A DNA stretch of 64,000 bases from JBGQBN01 sp041494805 (GTDB lineage: Bacteria; Acidobacteriota; Terriglobia; Terriglobales; Acidobacteriaceae): assembly GCA_041494805.1 (NCBI GenBank), contig JBGQBN010000002.1:120218-184217 (forward strand). The letters run 5' to 3'. The translations under genes and the position numbers were made by a program. The notes under the pieces are model-generated. The model saw only the letters and a program-made list of their open reading frames with translations. It ran no database searches and was not told the DNA's origin. Within the stretch, counting starts at the first letter, position 1, and each line of letters opens with the position of its first letter. Below, in pieces: positions 25,063 through 34,312 of the stretch.

Positions 25063-25178
25063 GCACTTAGCACTTAAGAACTGGCACTTAGCCCTTGAAC
25101 ATTCGTGATCAATCTCATGCCGTGAGATCTATTGGTGTCGGGGCACGAGTGTTCATTGGCTAAATGCCAAGTGCTAAT
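25063..25178. repeat. Palindrome of GGCACTTAGC words
   Basis: GGCACTTAGCACTTAAGAAC and CACTTAGCCCTTGAACATTC are mirrored by GTGTTCATTGGCTAAATGCC and AAGTGCTAATG. The loop region contains ATCTCATGCCGTGAGAT, itself a small palindrome. The GNAT-GT39 spacer consists almost wholly of this element. Confidence 0.75.
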
Positions 25179-26802
25179 GACTGCCTTTCTGCTCCATCTC
25201 AGGAGCCGACACCCAATAGTAGTCGAGGCCTTGTGAGGCGAAGCTTCCCAGATAAGAGACACGCCGTCCCGCGGCCCGCTTTTCGACGATCGTCCGCATG
25301 CCCTCGGGCGCGACTACCAGGTGTTCCCCTGCCGGCACCTGTCCCCATTCGTAACGATCAATGTTCTGGTCGCGGTAAAACTGCAGGCCGAATTCGGTTT
25401 CTCTTGGAACCCGGAGCACTGCGAGCGGAAGGGGTTTGCTCTCGATGCGGCTGATCTCGGCAGCCAGTGGACGGGCGGAGAGCGTGGCATCGAGCAGTGG
25501 AGCTCCAATTCGCAGGACCGCAGCCAGTGATACCACCACCGGAACCAGCGTGACGAATCGCAGCATACGTAGTCCGAGGTTCCCGCGCAGCGTCACAGCG
25601 ATCCCAATGGCCAGAGCCGCCGCAAGCGAGCATGAGATTCCGGTCGCCCGGCTCCACGGTATGCGGTGTTGCAGGAGGAGGTATGGAATCATCAGTGCGA
25701 GAACCACTGGCAATGCCGCCACTGTCGAGTGCAAGATGATCCCCACCATGTGGGGACGCTCATCTTCCATGACGTGTCTCCTCACGTACTCCGCCAGCAG
25801 CAATGTTCCCGCGGGAATCGCCGGTGCGATGTAGCCTGGCAGCTTCGACTGCGAAATGGAAAAAAACACGACCGGCACGACCAGCCAGATCACCAGAAAC
25901 GGATTGAGGGCGTCCTCGGACCGAAATAGTTCCCGCCTTTCCGCCCACCAGGTCCGGATGATCTCGACCAGGGCTGAAACCACGAAGATTGTCCAGGGAA
26001 GTAATCCAAACAGAACCACTGGCAGGTAATACCAAAACGGCTCTTTGTGGTGATAGAGGTTGGTACCGAAGCGTGCCAGGTTGTGCTCCAAAATGAAAAC
26101 GCGGAAAAAGCCAGGGTTCCTGATCTGCACTGCGACATACCAGGGCAGCGTGACCCCGCAGAAAAGTAGGATTCCTGGAACCCAAAGCGTTCGCCGGATG
26201 AGCCGATATTCGCCTTTCGCCAGAGCGAAGAGCACGATGATCGCTACAGCCAGAAATGGCGCGACCGGACCCTTCGCAAGCATGCCCAAACCGGTGAAGA
26301 TGTAGAACAGCGCCAGGTACCGATCGCGGCCGCTTTCGTGCCAGGCATACCATGCGAGCATTGCGATCGTGAATGTGGCGGCGAGAGGCATGTCCATCGA
26401 GGCGGCGCGGGCAAAGCCGATTACTCCTGCTGCGGAAGCCGTCATCAAAGCGCCGTCCAGCTGAAATCCGGGACGGAAACGCCTCAGAAAAAGATAGATC
26501 GCGACCACCATCAACATAGCGTTCATCGCTGACGGCAAACGCGCGGCCCAGTCGCTGACCCCGAAAACGCTGTAGGCGATCATTGCTTCCCAGTAGTAAA
26601 GGACAGGTTTTTCGAGCCAGGGCTTGCTCCCTAGCGTGGGCGTGATCCAGTCGTGACGGGCCAGCATTTCGCGCGCCACCTGGGCGTAGCGCGGCTCATC
26701 GGCGCCCACCAGGCCGAAGTACCCTAAGCCGAAGAAAAACAGGAATCCGCAGAAGCCGGCGAGCAGGAGCCAGTCGGTAAGTGGCCGTGCGCGCTCAGTC
26801 AT
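25174..26802 (-). CDS. Glycosyltransferase family 39 (ArnT/PMT-like) membrane protein
   Basis: The 542-residue protein has about 11-12 membrane segments. The first periplasmic loop carries GADEPRYAQVAREML, the acidic DE motif that binds the polyprenyl-phosphate sugar in GT39/GT83 enzymes, and then KPWLEKPVLYYW. Such enzymes move sugars from lipid carriers to lipid A or proteins. The acceptor is unknown. No neighbouring sugar-synthesis gene is present. Confidence 0.9.
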   Translation of the reverse strand: MTERARPLTDWLLLAGFCGFLFFFGLGYFGLVGADEPRYAQVAREMLARHDWITPTLGSKPWLEKPVLYYWEAMIAYSVFGVSDWAARLPSAMNAMLMVVAIYLFLRRFRPGFQLDGALMTASAAGVIGFARAASMDMPLAATFTIAMLAWYAWHESGRDRYLALFYIFTGLGMLAKGPVAPFLAVAIIVLFALAKGEYRLIRRTLWVPGILLFCGVTLPWYVAVQIRNPGFFRVFILEHNLARFGTNLYHHKEPFWYYLPVVLFGLLPWTIFVVSALVEIIRTWWAERRELFRSEDALNPFLVIWLVVPVVFFSISQSKLPGYIAPAIPAGTLLLAEYVRRHVMEDERPHMVGIILHSTVAALPVVLALMIPYLLLQHRIPWSRATGISCSLAAALAIGIAVTLRGNLGLRMLRFVTLVPVVVSLAAVLRIGAPLLDATLSARPLAAEISRIESKPLPLAVLRVPRETEFGLQFYRDQNIDRYEWGQVPAGEHLVVAPEGMRTIVEKRAAGRRVSYLGSFASQGLDYYWVSAPEMEQKGSH

Positions 26803-26839
26803 GCCGGCAAGCTCCAGAAGATCGGGGGAGTGGATATCT

Positions 26840-26921
26840 CATTGTTGATTCTTGATGGTTGATTTCAAGAGCTTCGGATTCTGAGATCTTCAATCAAAAA
26901 TCAACGATCAACAATCATCAA
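26840..26921. repeat. Intergenic palindrome of TTGATT words, second copy
   Basis: ATTGTTGATTCTTGATGGTT on the left mirrors AATCAACGATCAACAATCAT on the right, with AGAGCTTCGGATTCTGAGAT in the loop. It is the same architecture as 4698-4790 with diverged words. Confidence 0.85.
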
Positions 26922-27163
26922 TTGGTTCTCGGCCGCGCCAATGCATACACGCTGATCAACGTCCAGGTCACCTCCAGCACGATAAAACCAATCTGGAAAG
27001 GATGAAATGCAATGTAGACAAGAATGGCGGAGCCGATGGCGTTCAGGATGTTGTACCCGGCCTTGCGGGAATTCATCCAGTTCATCTGGTGACCGGCATA
27101 GGCTACCAGGATAAGCAGCGCGCCGACGAACGAAGCGACCTGTCGCAACGAGAAAATATCCAT
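26918..27163 (-). CDS. CBU_0592-like small membrane protein
   Basis: The 81-residue protein begins MDIFSLRQVASFVGALLILV and has three hydrophobic segments with NILNAIGSAILVYIAFHPFQ. This pattern is that of the CBU_0592 family of small membrane proteins of unknown role. The start at 27163 sits 9 nt after the nrnA stop. A longer upstream ORF is antisense-like sequence within nrnA and was not used. Confidence 0.8.
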   Translation of the reverse strand: MDIFSLRQVASFVGALLILVAYAGHQMNWMNSRKAGYNILNAIGSAILVYIAFHPFQIGFIVLEVTWTLISVYALARPRTN

Positions 27164-27171
27164 AGGGAATT

Positions 27172-28119
27172 CTATTCTACGGTGGGATTTAGCCGGAGTT
27201 GCACCAGAACGCGTGCCACGGCTGCATCCAGGGGACCTTCGAGGGAGCAGCCGCTGGCGCACTCGTGTCCGCCGCCGCCGAAGCTCTCGGCGATCACAGC
27301 CACGTTGAGCTGGCCCTTGCTGCGCATACTCACGCGATAGCGGCCACCCGGGAGTTCGCGGAAAAATGCAGCCACTTCCACGTCCTGGATGGAAAGTGCG
27401 TAGTTCACCAGTCCTTCGCAGTCCTCTTCCTTGGCATGACACCGGTCCATCTGCTCCTGCGTCACCCATATCCACGCCAGCGGCCCTTCGCGTCGCAGAT
27501 TGGAAAGCGCTGCTCCCAGCAAGCGCATTTTGGCCGTGGAATGTCCGAAATACACGTTACGCGCGCAATGGGCCGGGTCGGCGCCGGCCAGCACCAACTC
27601 CCGCGCCAGCGCGAAGGTGTGTTCGTTGGTGCCTTGAAACATGAATGCGCCGGTATCGGTGAGCACCGCGGTGTAAAGGCAGGTTGCAATCTCGGGAGAA
27701 ACGGTGACGCCGGCTTCACGCGCCAGACGGTACACCATCTCGGCGGTCGCGACGGCCTTGGGGTCAATCCAGTTCACGTGCGCGAATGGACGACCACTTA
27801 CGTGATGATCAATGTTGATTAGAAACCGGTTCTCGAGACCTTCCAGCCGGGTGCGCTGGATACTGTCGCACTCCAGAATGATCGCGGCTTCATAGTTGCC
27901 GTTGACGCGCTCGGCCTGGACGACCTGGTCCGCAAAAGGCAGCGGCCGGTAGATGCGCGGGACGCCATCGCGCATGACCACTTCGGCTTCCTTGCCCATC
28001 GAGCGCAGAATCTGGCAGCAGGCCAGCGCCGAGCCGACGGCATCCCCGTCCGGCCGGGCGTGGGAGGTCAGCAGGAACCGATTGCGCTGCTCGATGTGCT
28101 TCAGTACTTCTTTCAGCAT
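27172..28119 (-). CDS. nrnA: DHH-family phosphoesterase, NrnA-type oligoribonuclease/pAp phosphatase
   Basis: The 315-residue protein degrades very short RNAs and 3'-phosphoadenosine 5'-phosphate in related species. Motifs: SHARPDGDAVGSALA (DxD metal site), LECDSIQRTR, NIDHHVSGRPFAHVNWID (DHH) and the DHHA1 C-terminal FGGGGHECASG. It lies downstream of rbfA with a 23-nt gap, continuing the rimP-nusA-infB operon; RNA decay and maturation genes are often grouped here. Confidence 0.94.
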   Translation of the reverse strand: MLKEVLKHIEQRNRFLLTSHARPDGDAVGSALACCQILRSMGKEAEVVMRDGVPRIYRPLPFADQVVQAERVNGNYEAAIILECDSIQRTRLEGLENRFLINIDHHVSGRPFAHVNWIDPKAVATAEMVYRLAREAGVTVSPEIATCLYTAVLTDTGAFMFQGTNEHTFALARELVLAGADPAHCARNVYFGHSTAKMRLLGAALSNLRREGPLAWIWVTQEQMDRCHAKEEDCEGLVNYALSIQDVEVAAFFRELPGGRYRVSMRSKGQLNVAVIAESFGGGGHECASGCSLEGPLDAAVARVLVQLRLNPTVE

Positions 28120-28142
28120 GTCTGCCCGAACTCCTGACCTGA

Positions 28143-28511
28143 CTATCTGCTCCTTTTTTTCGCGCGGTTCAGGAGCTCATCAATCCTAGCGCCGAACTGG
28201 TCCGACCGGTCCACCTGAAAATACAGTTCCGGCGGGCGGCGAAGCTGAAGACGTATACCCACCTCCCGGCGAATGAACCCAACTGCCGCGGTCAGTCCCT
28301 CAAGCGTGCGTACAGCCTCAGCGTCGTCGCCTTCAACCGTCACGAAAACCCGCGCGGAGCGGGAATCGTCAGCCAGGGCTACGCTGCTCACACTGGCCAG
28401 ACCGATGCGCGGGTCCGCCAGTTCGCCCTCCACGATGGTTTCGATCTCCTCGCGCAGTGCCTCTCCCAGGCGCTCCCGATGGTATTTCTGTCCGCGCCTC
28501 TCCACCATCAC
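28143..28511 (-). CDS. rbfA: 30S ribosome-binding factor RbfA
   Basis: The 122-residue protein helps mature the 16S rRNA 5' end of the small subunit. It begins MMVERRGQKYHRERLGEALR and contains LADPRIGLASVSSVALADDS and the C-terminal RRPPELYFQVDRS, matching the conserved KH-like RbfA fold. It is in the expected place downstream of infB. Confidence 0.94.
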   Translation of the reverse strand: MMVERRGQKYHRERLGEALREEIETIVEGELADPRIGLASVSSVALADDSRSARVFVTVEGDDAEAVRTLEGLTAAVGFIRREVGIRLQLRRPPELYFQVDRSDQFGARIDELLNRAKKRSR

Positions 28512-28639
28512 ACCTCGGAATAAAACGGATGAGAATATCAGAAACCCGGGCTCAGCGTCTCACTGCCCACGGCCTTTTCGGGTACTTTGGTTCTGTCAAC
28601 GGAAGTACAGGAGATAGAACGAATTACAACGCTCGAGTG

Positions 28640-28927
28640 TCAAAGATATTCCATAAAGGAGTCGGCCACGTCGGCGCCGGCATTGTTGGCGATGCGGGTT
28701 ACCTGGCGTTCGACGTTTTTCATCAGCCCATCCAGGTAATCGCGGGAGTCGGAGACGCTTACAACGCCGATGGTCGCCTGATTCCACAATGGGGTCGCGT
28801 CCAACTCGGCCACGGCAACATTGAAGTGCGCCCGCAGGCGGTCTTTCAGGCTGCGTACGACCTGGCGCTTGTCTTTGAGAGACTGCGCCGCTTCAATGCG
28901 CAGCTCGATGGTGAGAAAGGCAATCAT
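28640..28927 (-). CDS. DUF503 family protein
   Basis: The 95-residue protein begins MIAFLTIELRIEAAQSLKDK and has RQVVRSLKDRLRAHFNVAVAE, the conserved DUF503 core. Its function is not established. Its place between infB and rbfA is conserved in several phyla, hinting at a role in translation or ribosome assembly. Confidence 0.9.
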   Translation of the reverse strand: MIAFLTIELRIEAAQSLKDKRQVVRSLKDRLRAHFNVAVAELDATPLWNQATIGVVSVSDSRDYLDGLMKNVERQVTRIANNAGADVADSFMEYL

Positions 28928-28928
28928 C

Positions 28929-28996
28929 AGTGGTCAGTAGCCAGTGACTGGTGGCCAGTTTCTGCGCTGGCCACTGAACACTAGCCACTAGCCACT
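28929..28996. repeat. Palindrome of AGTGGCTAGTG words, copy 1
   Basis: AGTGGTCAGTAGCCAGTGAC and TGGTGGCCAG on the left mirror CTGGCCACTGAACACTAGCC and ACTAGCCACT on the right. It fills the infB-DUF503 gap and would form a stable hairpin in the operon transcript. Other copies are at 46579-46650 and 48551-48630. Confidence 0.85.
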
Positions 28997-28997
28997 C

Positions 28998-31862
28998 TCA
29001 AGCAATCACTTCCGCCGCAATCCGTTCCGTCACAAACCCTTCGATTACATCACCGATCTTGACATCGGCGTAGTTGGCGATGGAGATGCCACACTCCATA
29101 CCGTTGCGCACCTCGCTAGCGTCGTCCTTGAAGCGGCGTAGCGATCCGATCTTGCCCTTGAACATGACCACGTTGTCACGCAGCAGACGGACTTCGGAAT
29201 CGCGCTTGATGAGTCCATCCGTCACTCTGCAACCTGCAACCGTGCCCACCTTCGGAATCCGGAAGGTTTCCAGGACTTCGGCGCGGCCCTGGTAGGTTTC
29301 CTTGATCGTGGGCTCAAGCAGCCCGGTCATGGCGCGCTTGATCTCATCTTGTAGCTCGTAAATGATCGAGTGCAGGCGGATGTCCACTTTTTCCTGTTCC
29401 GCCAGTTCCTGCGCCTTGCGCTCCGGACGCACATTGAATCCGATGATGATGGCGTTGGACGCCGAGGCCAGCAGCACATCCGTTTCGGTGATAGCGCCCA
29501 CGCCCGAATGCAATAGCTTGAGGCGGACTTTGTCGTTCGAGAGCTTGGAGAGCAAGTCGGACAGCACTTCCACCGAGCCGCCGACGTCGGCCTTGAGAAT
29601 GATGTTCAGCTCCTTGGTGCCAGCCGTCTTCAACTGCTCGGCCAGGCCTTCCAAGGAAACACGGGAGCTTTTCGCCAAGGTAGCCTCGCGAGCCTTCTGT
29701 TCCCGGTATTCGGAGATGCCACGCGCCTTGTCACGATCGGCCACCACTACAAACTGGTCACCCGCCTGGGGCAATCCCTCCATACCCAGGATTTCGACCG
29801 GGGTTGAGGGCGGCGCTTCCTGGATCTGGTTGCCACGATCATCAAACATGGCGCGCACTTTTCCGTAAACGTTGCCCACTACGAAGTTGTCCCCGTTGCG
29901 CAGCGTACCGTTCTGCGCCAGCACGGTCGCCACCGGTCCACGACCGCGGTCCAGCTTGGCCTCCAGAACGACGCCGGTAGCCGGATGATCCGGTACCGCT
30001 TTGAGTTCCTGCAGGTCCGCCACCAGACAGATCATCTCCATCAGCAGGTTCAGATTTGTTTTCTGCTTGGCCGAGACATCCACGAACACCGTGGTCCCGC
30101 CCCAGTCTTCCGGCATCAGGCCGCGGTCGGCGAGCTGTTTCTTTACCCGGTCTGGCAACGCGTCCGGCTTGTCAATCTTGTTTACTGCCACGATGATGGG
30201 CACTTCCGCGGCATGGGCGTGGTCGATGGCCTCCAAGGTCTGTGGCATGACGCCGTCGTCGGCGGCGACCACCAGCACGACGATGTCGGTGGCCTTCGCT
30301 CCGCGGGCGCGCATGCGGGTGAACGCTTCGTGCCCCGGAGTATCGAGGAACACGATCTGGCGGCCGTAGGCGGGGGACTCTTTGTCGTGGATCGTCACTT
30401 TATAGGCGCCGATATGCTGCGTGATGCCACCGGCCTCGCCTCCGGCAACATTGGTCAGGCGAATGGAGTCTAGCAGTGTGGTCTTGCCGTGATCCACGTG
30501 GCCCATAATCGTCACCACCGGTGGACGGGCCACACCTTCAACGGCGGCGCCTTCTTCACCCGCAGCGGATTCAGAGACTTCCTTGGCAGCCTGCTCTTCG
30601 AAACTGATTACGTTGGTGTCTGCTCCGAAGAAACGCGACATCTCGCTAGCCAGTTCGGCATCGAGAGTCTGGTTGACGGTCGCGAATACGCCACGGGCGA
30701 GAAGGCGGCCGATCAGGTCCTTGGCACGAATTCCAAGTTTCTCCGCCAGGTCCTTTACGCTGATTCCTTCCGTAATCGTGATGCTGCGAGTAATGGGCTG
30801 CGGTTCGTTCGAAAGCGAGAGCCGCGGCGGCGGGACATAGCCCTTCATCGGGCCTTCCTTCACCCCGCGGGGAACGTAACGCTGGCCGGGCCGGCGCGAT
30901 GGGGCACCTGGCCGGCTACCCGGGCGGGTTGGCCCGGGAGGCAAACCTGGACCAACTCCCAGGGGACGTGTGCCCGTAGGCGACTGGCGAGTGGGGTGCA
31001 TCGGCCGACGCTCTCCGGGGCGCAGCGGCGGACGTCCGGCGGTGGTACCTGGACGCGGGCGCTGGAAGATTGGCTGCCCAGGCACCGGACGACCCGGGGC
31101 CGACCGAGCAGGCACTCCCGCTTGAGCGGCCGGCGCCGCTGGTCGCAGAGGAGCCTTGTACACCGGACGCGGGCCGGTCTGCGGCACGATCATCCGTGGC
31201 AGAGGCGTCTGGGGCTGGGCCGGCGCACTTCTCGGTGCAGCCGTCTTCGCGGCCATCGGAACAGAAGTCTGCGCAGTCACGGCATGCGATGATGGCACTG
31301 AAACCGGTGCCGGCCGCTCGGCTTGCGCTACAGATAGCGTCGGTGGCGCCGAAGGCAGTGAGGTAGTCGGCGCAACCGGTGGAGGCGGCGGCGCAAACGT
31401 CGGCCTAACCGGTGAAGTAGGAAGCACAATCCTTGGTGGGGGCGCCACTGGAGGTTTGGGCGATACCTGGACTGGAGCTTTGGCGGCCGGCGGAGCCGGT
31501 GCGTAAGTTGCGGGCTGCGCTTCCACCGGAGAGGGCGTTGAAGAAGCCCGGACGGGAGGAGCTGCCGGCGCCTGTTTGGCGCGGATTGCGTTCAGCACAT
31601 CGCCGGGCTTGGAAATATGGGAAAGATCGATCTTGGTCTTGATTTCGTCGGCATCGGCACGGCTGGAGCGCGCGGACTTAGTGGCGGTCTGCGCTTCGCT
31701 GGCGGCGCGGAAGTGGGCCCGCACTTTTTCCGCTTCGTGGTCCTCAACGGAACTGGAATGAGTCTTCTTCTCAGTGACTCCGACCACCGGAAGTACGTCG
31801 AGAATGGCTTTACTCTTGACTTCCAGCTCCCTGGCCAGATCGTTGATTCGAATCTTGCTCAT
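28998..31862 (-). CDS. infB: Translation initiation factor IF-2
   Basis: IF-2 is the GTPase that places initiator tRNA on the ribosome. The 954-residue protein has an N-terminal helix (MSKIRINDLARELEVKSKAI) and a ~250-residue Pro/Ala/Arg-rich disordered linker. The linker is followed by the IF2-N segment (SVKDLAEKLGIRAKDLIGRL). The G domain has GHVDHGKTTLLD near residue 452, DTPGHEAF and NKIDKPDA. The C-terminal domains end with RNGMECGISIANYADVKIGD. The long proline-rich linker is at the large end for the family. Confidence 0.97.
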   Translation of the reverse strand: MSKIRINDLARELEVKSKAILDVLPVVGVTEKKTHSSSVEDHEAEKVRAHFRAASEAQTATKSARSSRADADEIKTKIDLSHISKPGDVLNAIRAKQAPAAPPVRASSTPSPVEAQPATYAPAPPAAKAPVQVSPKPPVAPPPRIVLPTSPVRPTFAPPPPPVAPTTSLPSAPPTLSVAQAERPAPVSVPSSHAVTAQTSVPMAAKTAAPRSAPAQPQTPLPRMIVPQTGPRPVYKAPLRPAAPAAQAGVPARSAPGRPVPGQPIFQRPRPGTTAGRPPLRPGERRPMHPTRQSPTGTRPLGVGPGLPPGPTRPGSRPGAPSRRPGQRYVPRGVKEGPMKGYVPPPRLSLSNEPQPITRSITITEGISVKDLAEKLGIRAKDLIGRLLARGVFATVNQTLDAELASEMSRFFGADTNVISFEEQAAKEVSESAAGEEGAAVEGVARPPVVTIMGHVDHGKTTLLDSIRLTNVAGGEAGGITQHIGAYKVTIHDKESPAYGRQIVFLDTPGHEAFTRMRARGAKATDIVVLVVAADDGVMPQTLEAIDHAHAAEVPIIVAVNKIDKPDALPDRVKKQLADRGLMPEDWGGTTVFVDVSAKQKTNLNLLMEMICLVADLQELKAVPDHPATGVVLEAKLDRGRGPVATVLAQNGTLRNGDNFVVGNVYGKVRAMFDDRGNQIQEAPPSTPVEILGMEGLPQAGDQFVVVADRDKARGISEYREQKAREATLAKSSRVSLEGLAEQLKTAGTKELNIILKADVGGSVEVLSDLLSKLSNDKVRLKLLHSGVGAITETDVLLASASNAIIIGFNVRPERKAQELAEQEKVDIRLHSIIYELQDEIKRAMTGLLEPTIKETYQGRAEVLETFRIPKVGTVAGCRVTDGLIKRDSEVRLLRDNVVMFKGKIGSLRRFKDDASEVRNGMECGISIANYADVKIGDVIEGFVTERIAAEVIA

Positions 31863-31974
31863 CCGCCCTTTCTTTCCTCCGGACTGTCCCGCTAAGTCTT
31901 CATATCAACCTCACGGTGTCAGTTTTCGGTTGCGTGCGTCCGCGTTGTTCGGGAGCACGTGAGGGTTGCGCTTA

Positions 31975-33498
31975 TTACTTGTCCTCGGAGGGAGCAGGCT
32001 CCTCCGCAGTTTCTTCGGCCTCTATGGCAGTTTCATCCGCCGCAGCGGTCTTGGCCGGCTCGGCCTCGGATGCAGCCACCGATTCCTCGTTGGCGGCCGA
32101 TTCCTCCACCGCAGCCTCCGCTACAGTCGCTTCTTCTGCGGGAGCCGCCACCTGATCTTCCTCCGCCGGCGCCGGTTGAGCCGCCTCCGCTTCAGGCGCG
32201 GCTGTGGCAGCTTCTCCAACCTCCAGGCTGGAGAAATAATTATTGACCGCCAGGCTGATTTTTTCCACCGTCTTGGGGCCAATTCCGTCGATGGCCTCGA
32301 GTTGCTCGGGCGTCATATCCGCCAGGGCTTCGACCGTGGTCACACCGGCAGCACTCAACTTCTCGATTAGCCCTTCACCCAGGCCAGGCACGCTCTCCAG
32401 CGGAGTGGAGGTCGAGCCTACGAGCGCCGACATCTGCTGCTCCACTTCCTGGCGCTTCTCTTCCTCGCTCTTGATGTCGATCTTCCAGCCGAGCAGCTTC
32501 GCGGCCAGGCGGACGTTCTGTCCCTTTTTGCCGATGGCGAGCGAAAGCTGGCTGTCATCCACCACAACTTCCAGGTGCTTGTCGGCTGCATCAACCACGG
32601 TCACGCGGCTCACTTTGGCGGGCTGCAGCGCCTTTTCGGCAAATGTTACCGAATCTTCGTGGTATTCGATGATGTCAATTTTTTCGCCGCGCAGCTCGCG
32701 GATGATGGATTGCACCCGCATGCCTTTCATGCCCACGCAGGCGCCCACAGCGTCCACGTCTTTGTCTTTCGACATGACTGCGATCTTGGTGCGTTCGCCG
32801 GCCTCACGGGCAATGGCGCGGATCACGACCGTTCCGTCGTAGATTTCCGGCACTTCCGTCTGGAACAAGTGCTGCACTAGCTCCGGCGCAGCGCGCGATA
32901 CCACCACCGCAGGCCCTTTGGAAGCCCTTTCCACCCGCGCGATCACGACCCGCACACGCTCGCCCATGGCGAACGATTCCAAGCGAGACTGCTCCTTGCG
33001 GGGCATGCGCGCTTCTGCCTTGCCCAGATCAAAGATCACGTCCGGGCCCTCGATGCGTTTGACCGTCGCGTTCACGATCTCACCCACGCGCCCGATGTAC
33101 TCGTTGTACACCGTGTCACGCTCGGCCTCGCGCACCTTCTGAAAGATGACCTGCTTCGCCAGTTGCGCCGCGATCCGCCCCAGAATGCCTTCTGTGATTT
33201 TTGGAATCCGCAACTCGCCGCCTACTTCGATGTTGGGATCGGTCTTCCGCGCATCCTCCAGCGTGACCTGCAGGACGGGATCTTCCACTTGCTCGGCAGT
33301 TTCCACCACGGTCTTGACCGCGAAGGCGTGGATCTTGCCCGATTCCTTGTCCAATTCGGCGCGCAGGTTCTCCTGCGTCTTGTAGTACTTGCGAGTGGCA
33401 ACCACGATCGCATCTTCCACCGCACTTACCACAATCTGCGGATCAATCCCCTTCTCTCTGCTCAGCGCGTCGATGGTGTTGTAAAGCTCGCTTGCCAT
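31975..33498 (-). CDS. nusA: Transcription termination/antitermination factor NusA
   Basis: NusA binds RNA polymerase and controls pausing, termination and antitermination. The 507-residue protein has the polymerase-binding N-terminus (MASELYNTIDALSREKGID), an S1 domain near 135-200, and two KH domains (VGACVGMKGMRVQSIIRELR, LSLAIGKKGQNVRLAAKLLG). A helix-hairpin-helix segment follows (AIDGIGPKTVEKISLA). The last ~80 residues are an Ala/Glu-rich acidic tail, an extension not found in most homologs. Confidence 0.97.
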   Translation of the reverse strand: MASELYNTIDALSREKGIDPQIVVSAVEDAIVVATRKYYKTQENLRAELDKESGKIHAFAVKTVVETAEQVEDPVLQVTLEDARKTDPNIEVGGELRIPKITEGILGRIAAQLAKQVIFQKVREAERDTVYNEYIGRVGEIVNATVKRIEGPDVIFDLGKAEARMPRKEQSRLESFAMGERVRVVIARVERASKGPAVVVSRAAPELVQHLFQTEVPEIYDGTVVIRAIAREAGERTKIAVMSKDKDVDAVGACVGMKGMRVQSIIRELRGEKIDIIEYHEDSVTFAEKALQPAKVSRVTVVDAADKHLEVVVDDSQLSLAIGKKGQNVRLAAKLLGWKIDIKSEEEKRQEVEQQMSALVGSTSTPLESVPGLGEGLIEKLSAAGVTTVEALADMTPEQLEAIDGIGPKTVEKISLAVNNYFSSLEVGEAATAAPEAEAAQPAPAEEDQVAAPAEEATVAEAAVEESAANEESVAASEAEPAKTAAADETAIEAEETAEEPAPSEDK

Positions 33499-33529
33499 AG
33501 TTCTTCCGATATGGAGCCGTTATTATCCA

Positions 33530-33613
33530 GGTTTCAAAGTTTCGCGGTTTCAAGGTTTCGGCCTCCGAAGTCCAGCCCTAGAGCGACTCGAACACCTTGA
33601 AACTTTGAAACCT
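33530..33613. repeat. Palindrome of TTTCAAGG words, copy 1
   Basis: GGTTTCAAAGTTTCGCGGTT and TCAAGGTTTCG on the left mirror CACCTTGAAACTTTGAAACC on the right. It fills the rimP-nusA gap. Other copies lie at 49112-49174 and 57266-57363; one-armed fragments are at about 36098-36120 and 37964-37980. Confidence 0.85.
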
Positions 33614-33617
33614 GCTT

Positions 33618-34112
33618 CTAGATTTCCGGAACCAGGTTCGCCTTCTCCACGTTGGCCAACTCAATCTCGAGTTTTCGGGAGGCGCCATCAGCCGGGCACA
33701 ATTTTTTACGCGCCGGGCTCAGGTCCAGCGTCAGCCGGCCTTCCCCAAAACTTTCGAGTCTGCCTTCAAAATGCCGGTTGCCGTTCACCGGCTGCCGCGT
33801 GGTCAGCTTGATCCGGCTTCCCGTAAAGCGTTCGTAATCCACCGGACGGAACAGCTTGCGATCCAGCCCCGGCGAGGAAACCTCCAGCACGTAGGAGCCT
33901 CCCGGAGCCGCATCCGCGACGTCGAGGATGGTGCCGACCTCCCGGCTCAGATTCGCGCAGTCCTCGTGGGTAACGCCGCCCGGCTTATCGATGAAGATGC
34001 GGAGCATGCGGGCGTTGCCTCCGCTGCGCAACTCCACTTCCACCACCTCCAGCCCGCTGGAGGCGGCTACGCGCTCCGCGATTTCCCGGACCTGATCGAC
34101 GTCAAATGCCAT
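33618..34112 (-). CDS. rimP: Ribosome maturation factor RimP
   Basis: The 164-residue protein is needed for 30S subunit assembly. It contains the N-terminal ERVAASSGLEVVEVELRSGG, LRIFIDKPGGVTHEDCANLS and the hallmark YVLEVSSPGLDRKLF. It heads the rimP-nusA-infB operon. Confidence 0.95.
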   Translation of the reverse strand: MAFDVDQVREIAERVAASSGLEVVEVELRSGGNARMLRIFIDKPGGVTHEDCANLSREVGTILDVADAAPGGSYVLEVSSPGLDRKLFRPVDYERFTGSRIKLTTRQPVNGNRHFEGRLESFGEGRLTLDLSPARKKLCPADGASRKLEIELANVEKANLVPEI

Positions 34113-34167
34113 GAAACCAGTAATTTACTGGCCTGCCACGCCGCTCCAAAACCAGCTGAAACTAAAA

Positions 34168-34185
34168 AGTGGGCTTGCGCCCACT
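34168..34185. other. Short perfect hairpin in a divergent promoter region
   Basis: AGTGGGC and GCCCACT flank a TTGC loop, between rimP and the first VWA gene. It could be an operator or an RNA hairpin in the rimP leader. No T-run follows on either strand. Confidence 0.45.
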
Positions 34186-34282
34186 GGTGTGTCTCGCCAA
34201 TTGCTGGTACCTACACAACAGTTTCCAATGACCAATATACGCCGGTCGAAAGCAAAAGACAAACCTCTCAGCCGGTTGGAGT

Positions 34283-34288
34283 TATAAT
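34283..34288 (+). promoter_or_regulatory. -10 box (TATAAT) of the first VWA gene
   Basis: A consensus TATAAT lies about 25 nt before the ATG. The surrounding block CCTCTCAGCC(G/C)GTTGGAGTTA is repeated almost exactly before the second VWA gene, so the promoter was duplicated with the gene. No clear -35 box is seen. Confidence 0.6.
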
Positions 34289-34312
34289 GCGATTCCGATC
34301 TTGAAGTGTGCT

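Noticed and set aside
26918..27475. Longer form of the CBU_0592-like protein
   Set aside because: The first 104 residues overlap nrnA in another frame and are low-complexity; the ATG at 27163 gives the normal family length.
28273..28984. Plus-strand frames of 114 and 175 codons
   Set aside because: They are antisense to rbfA and DUF503, which have clear family matches and operon context.
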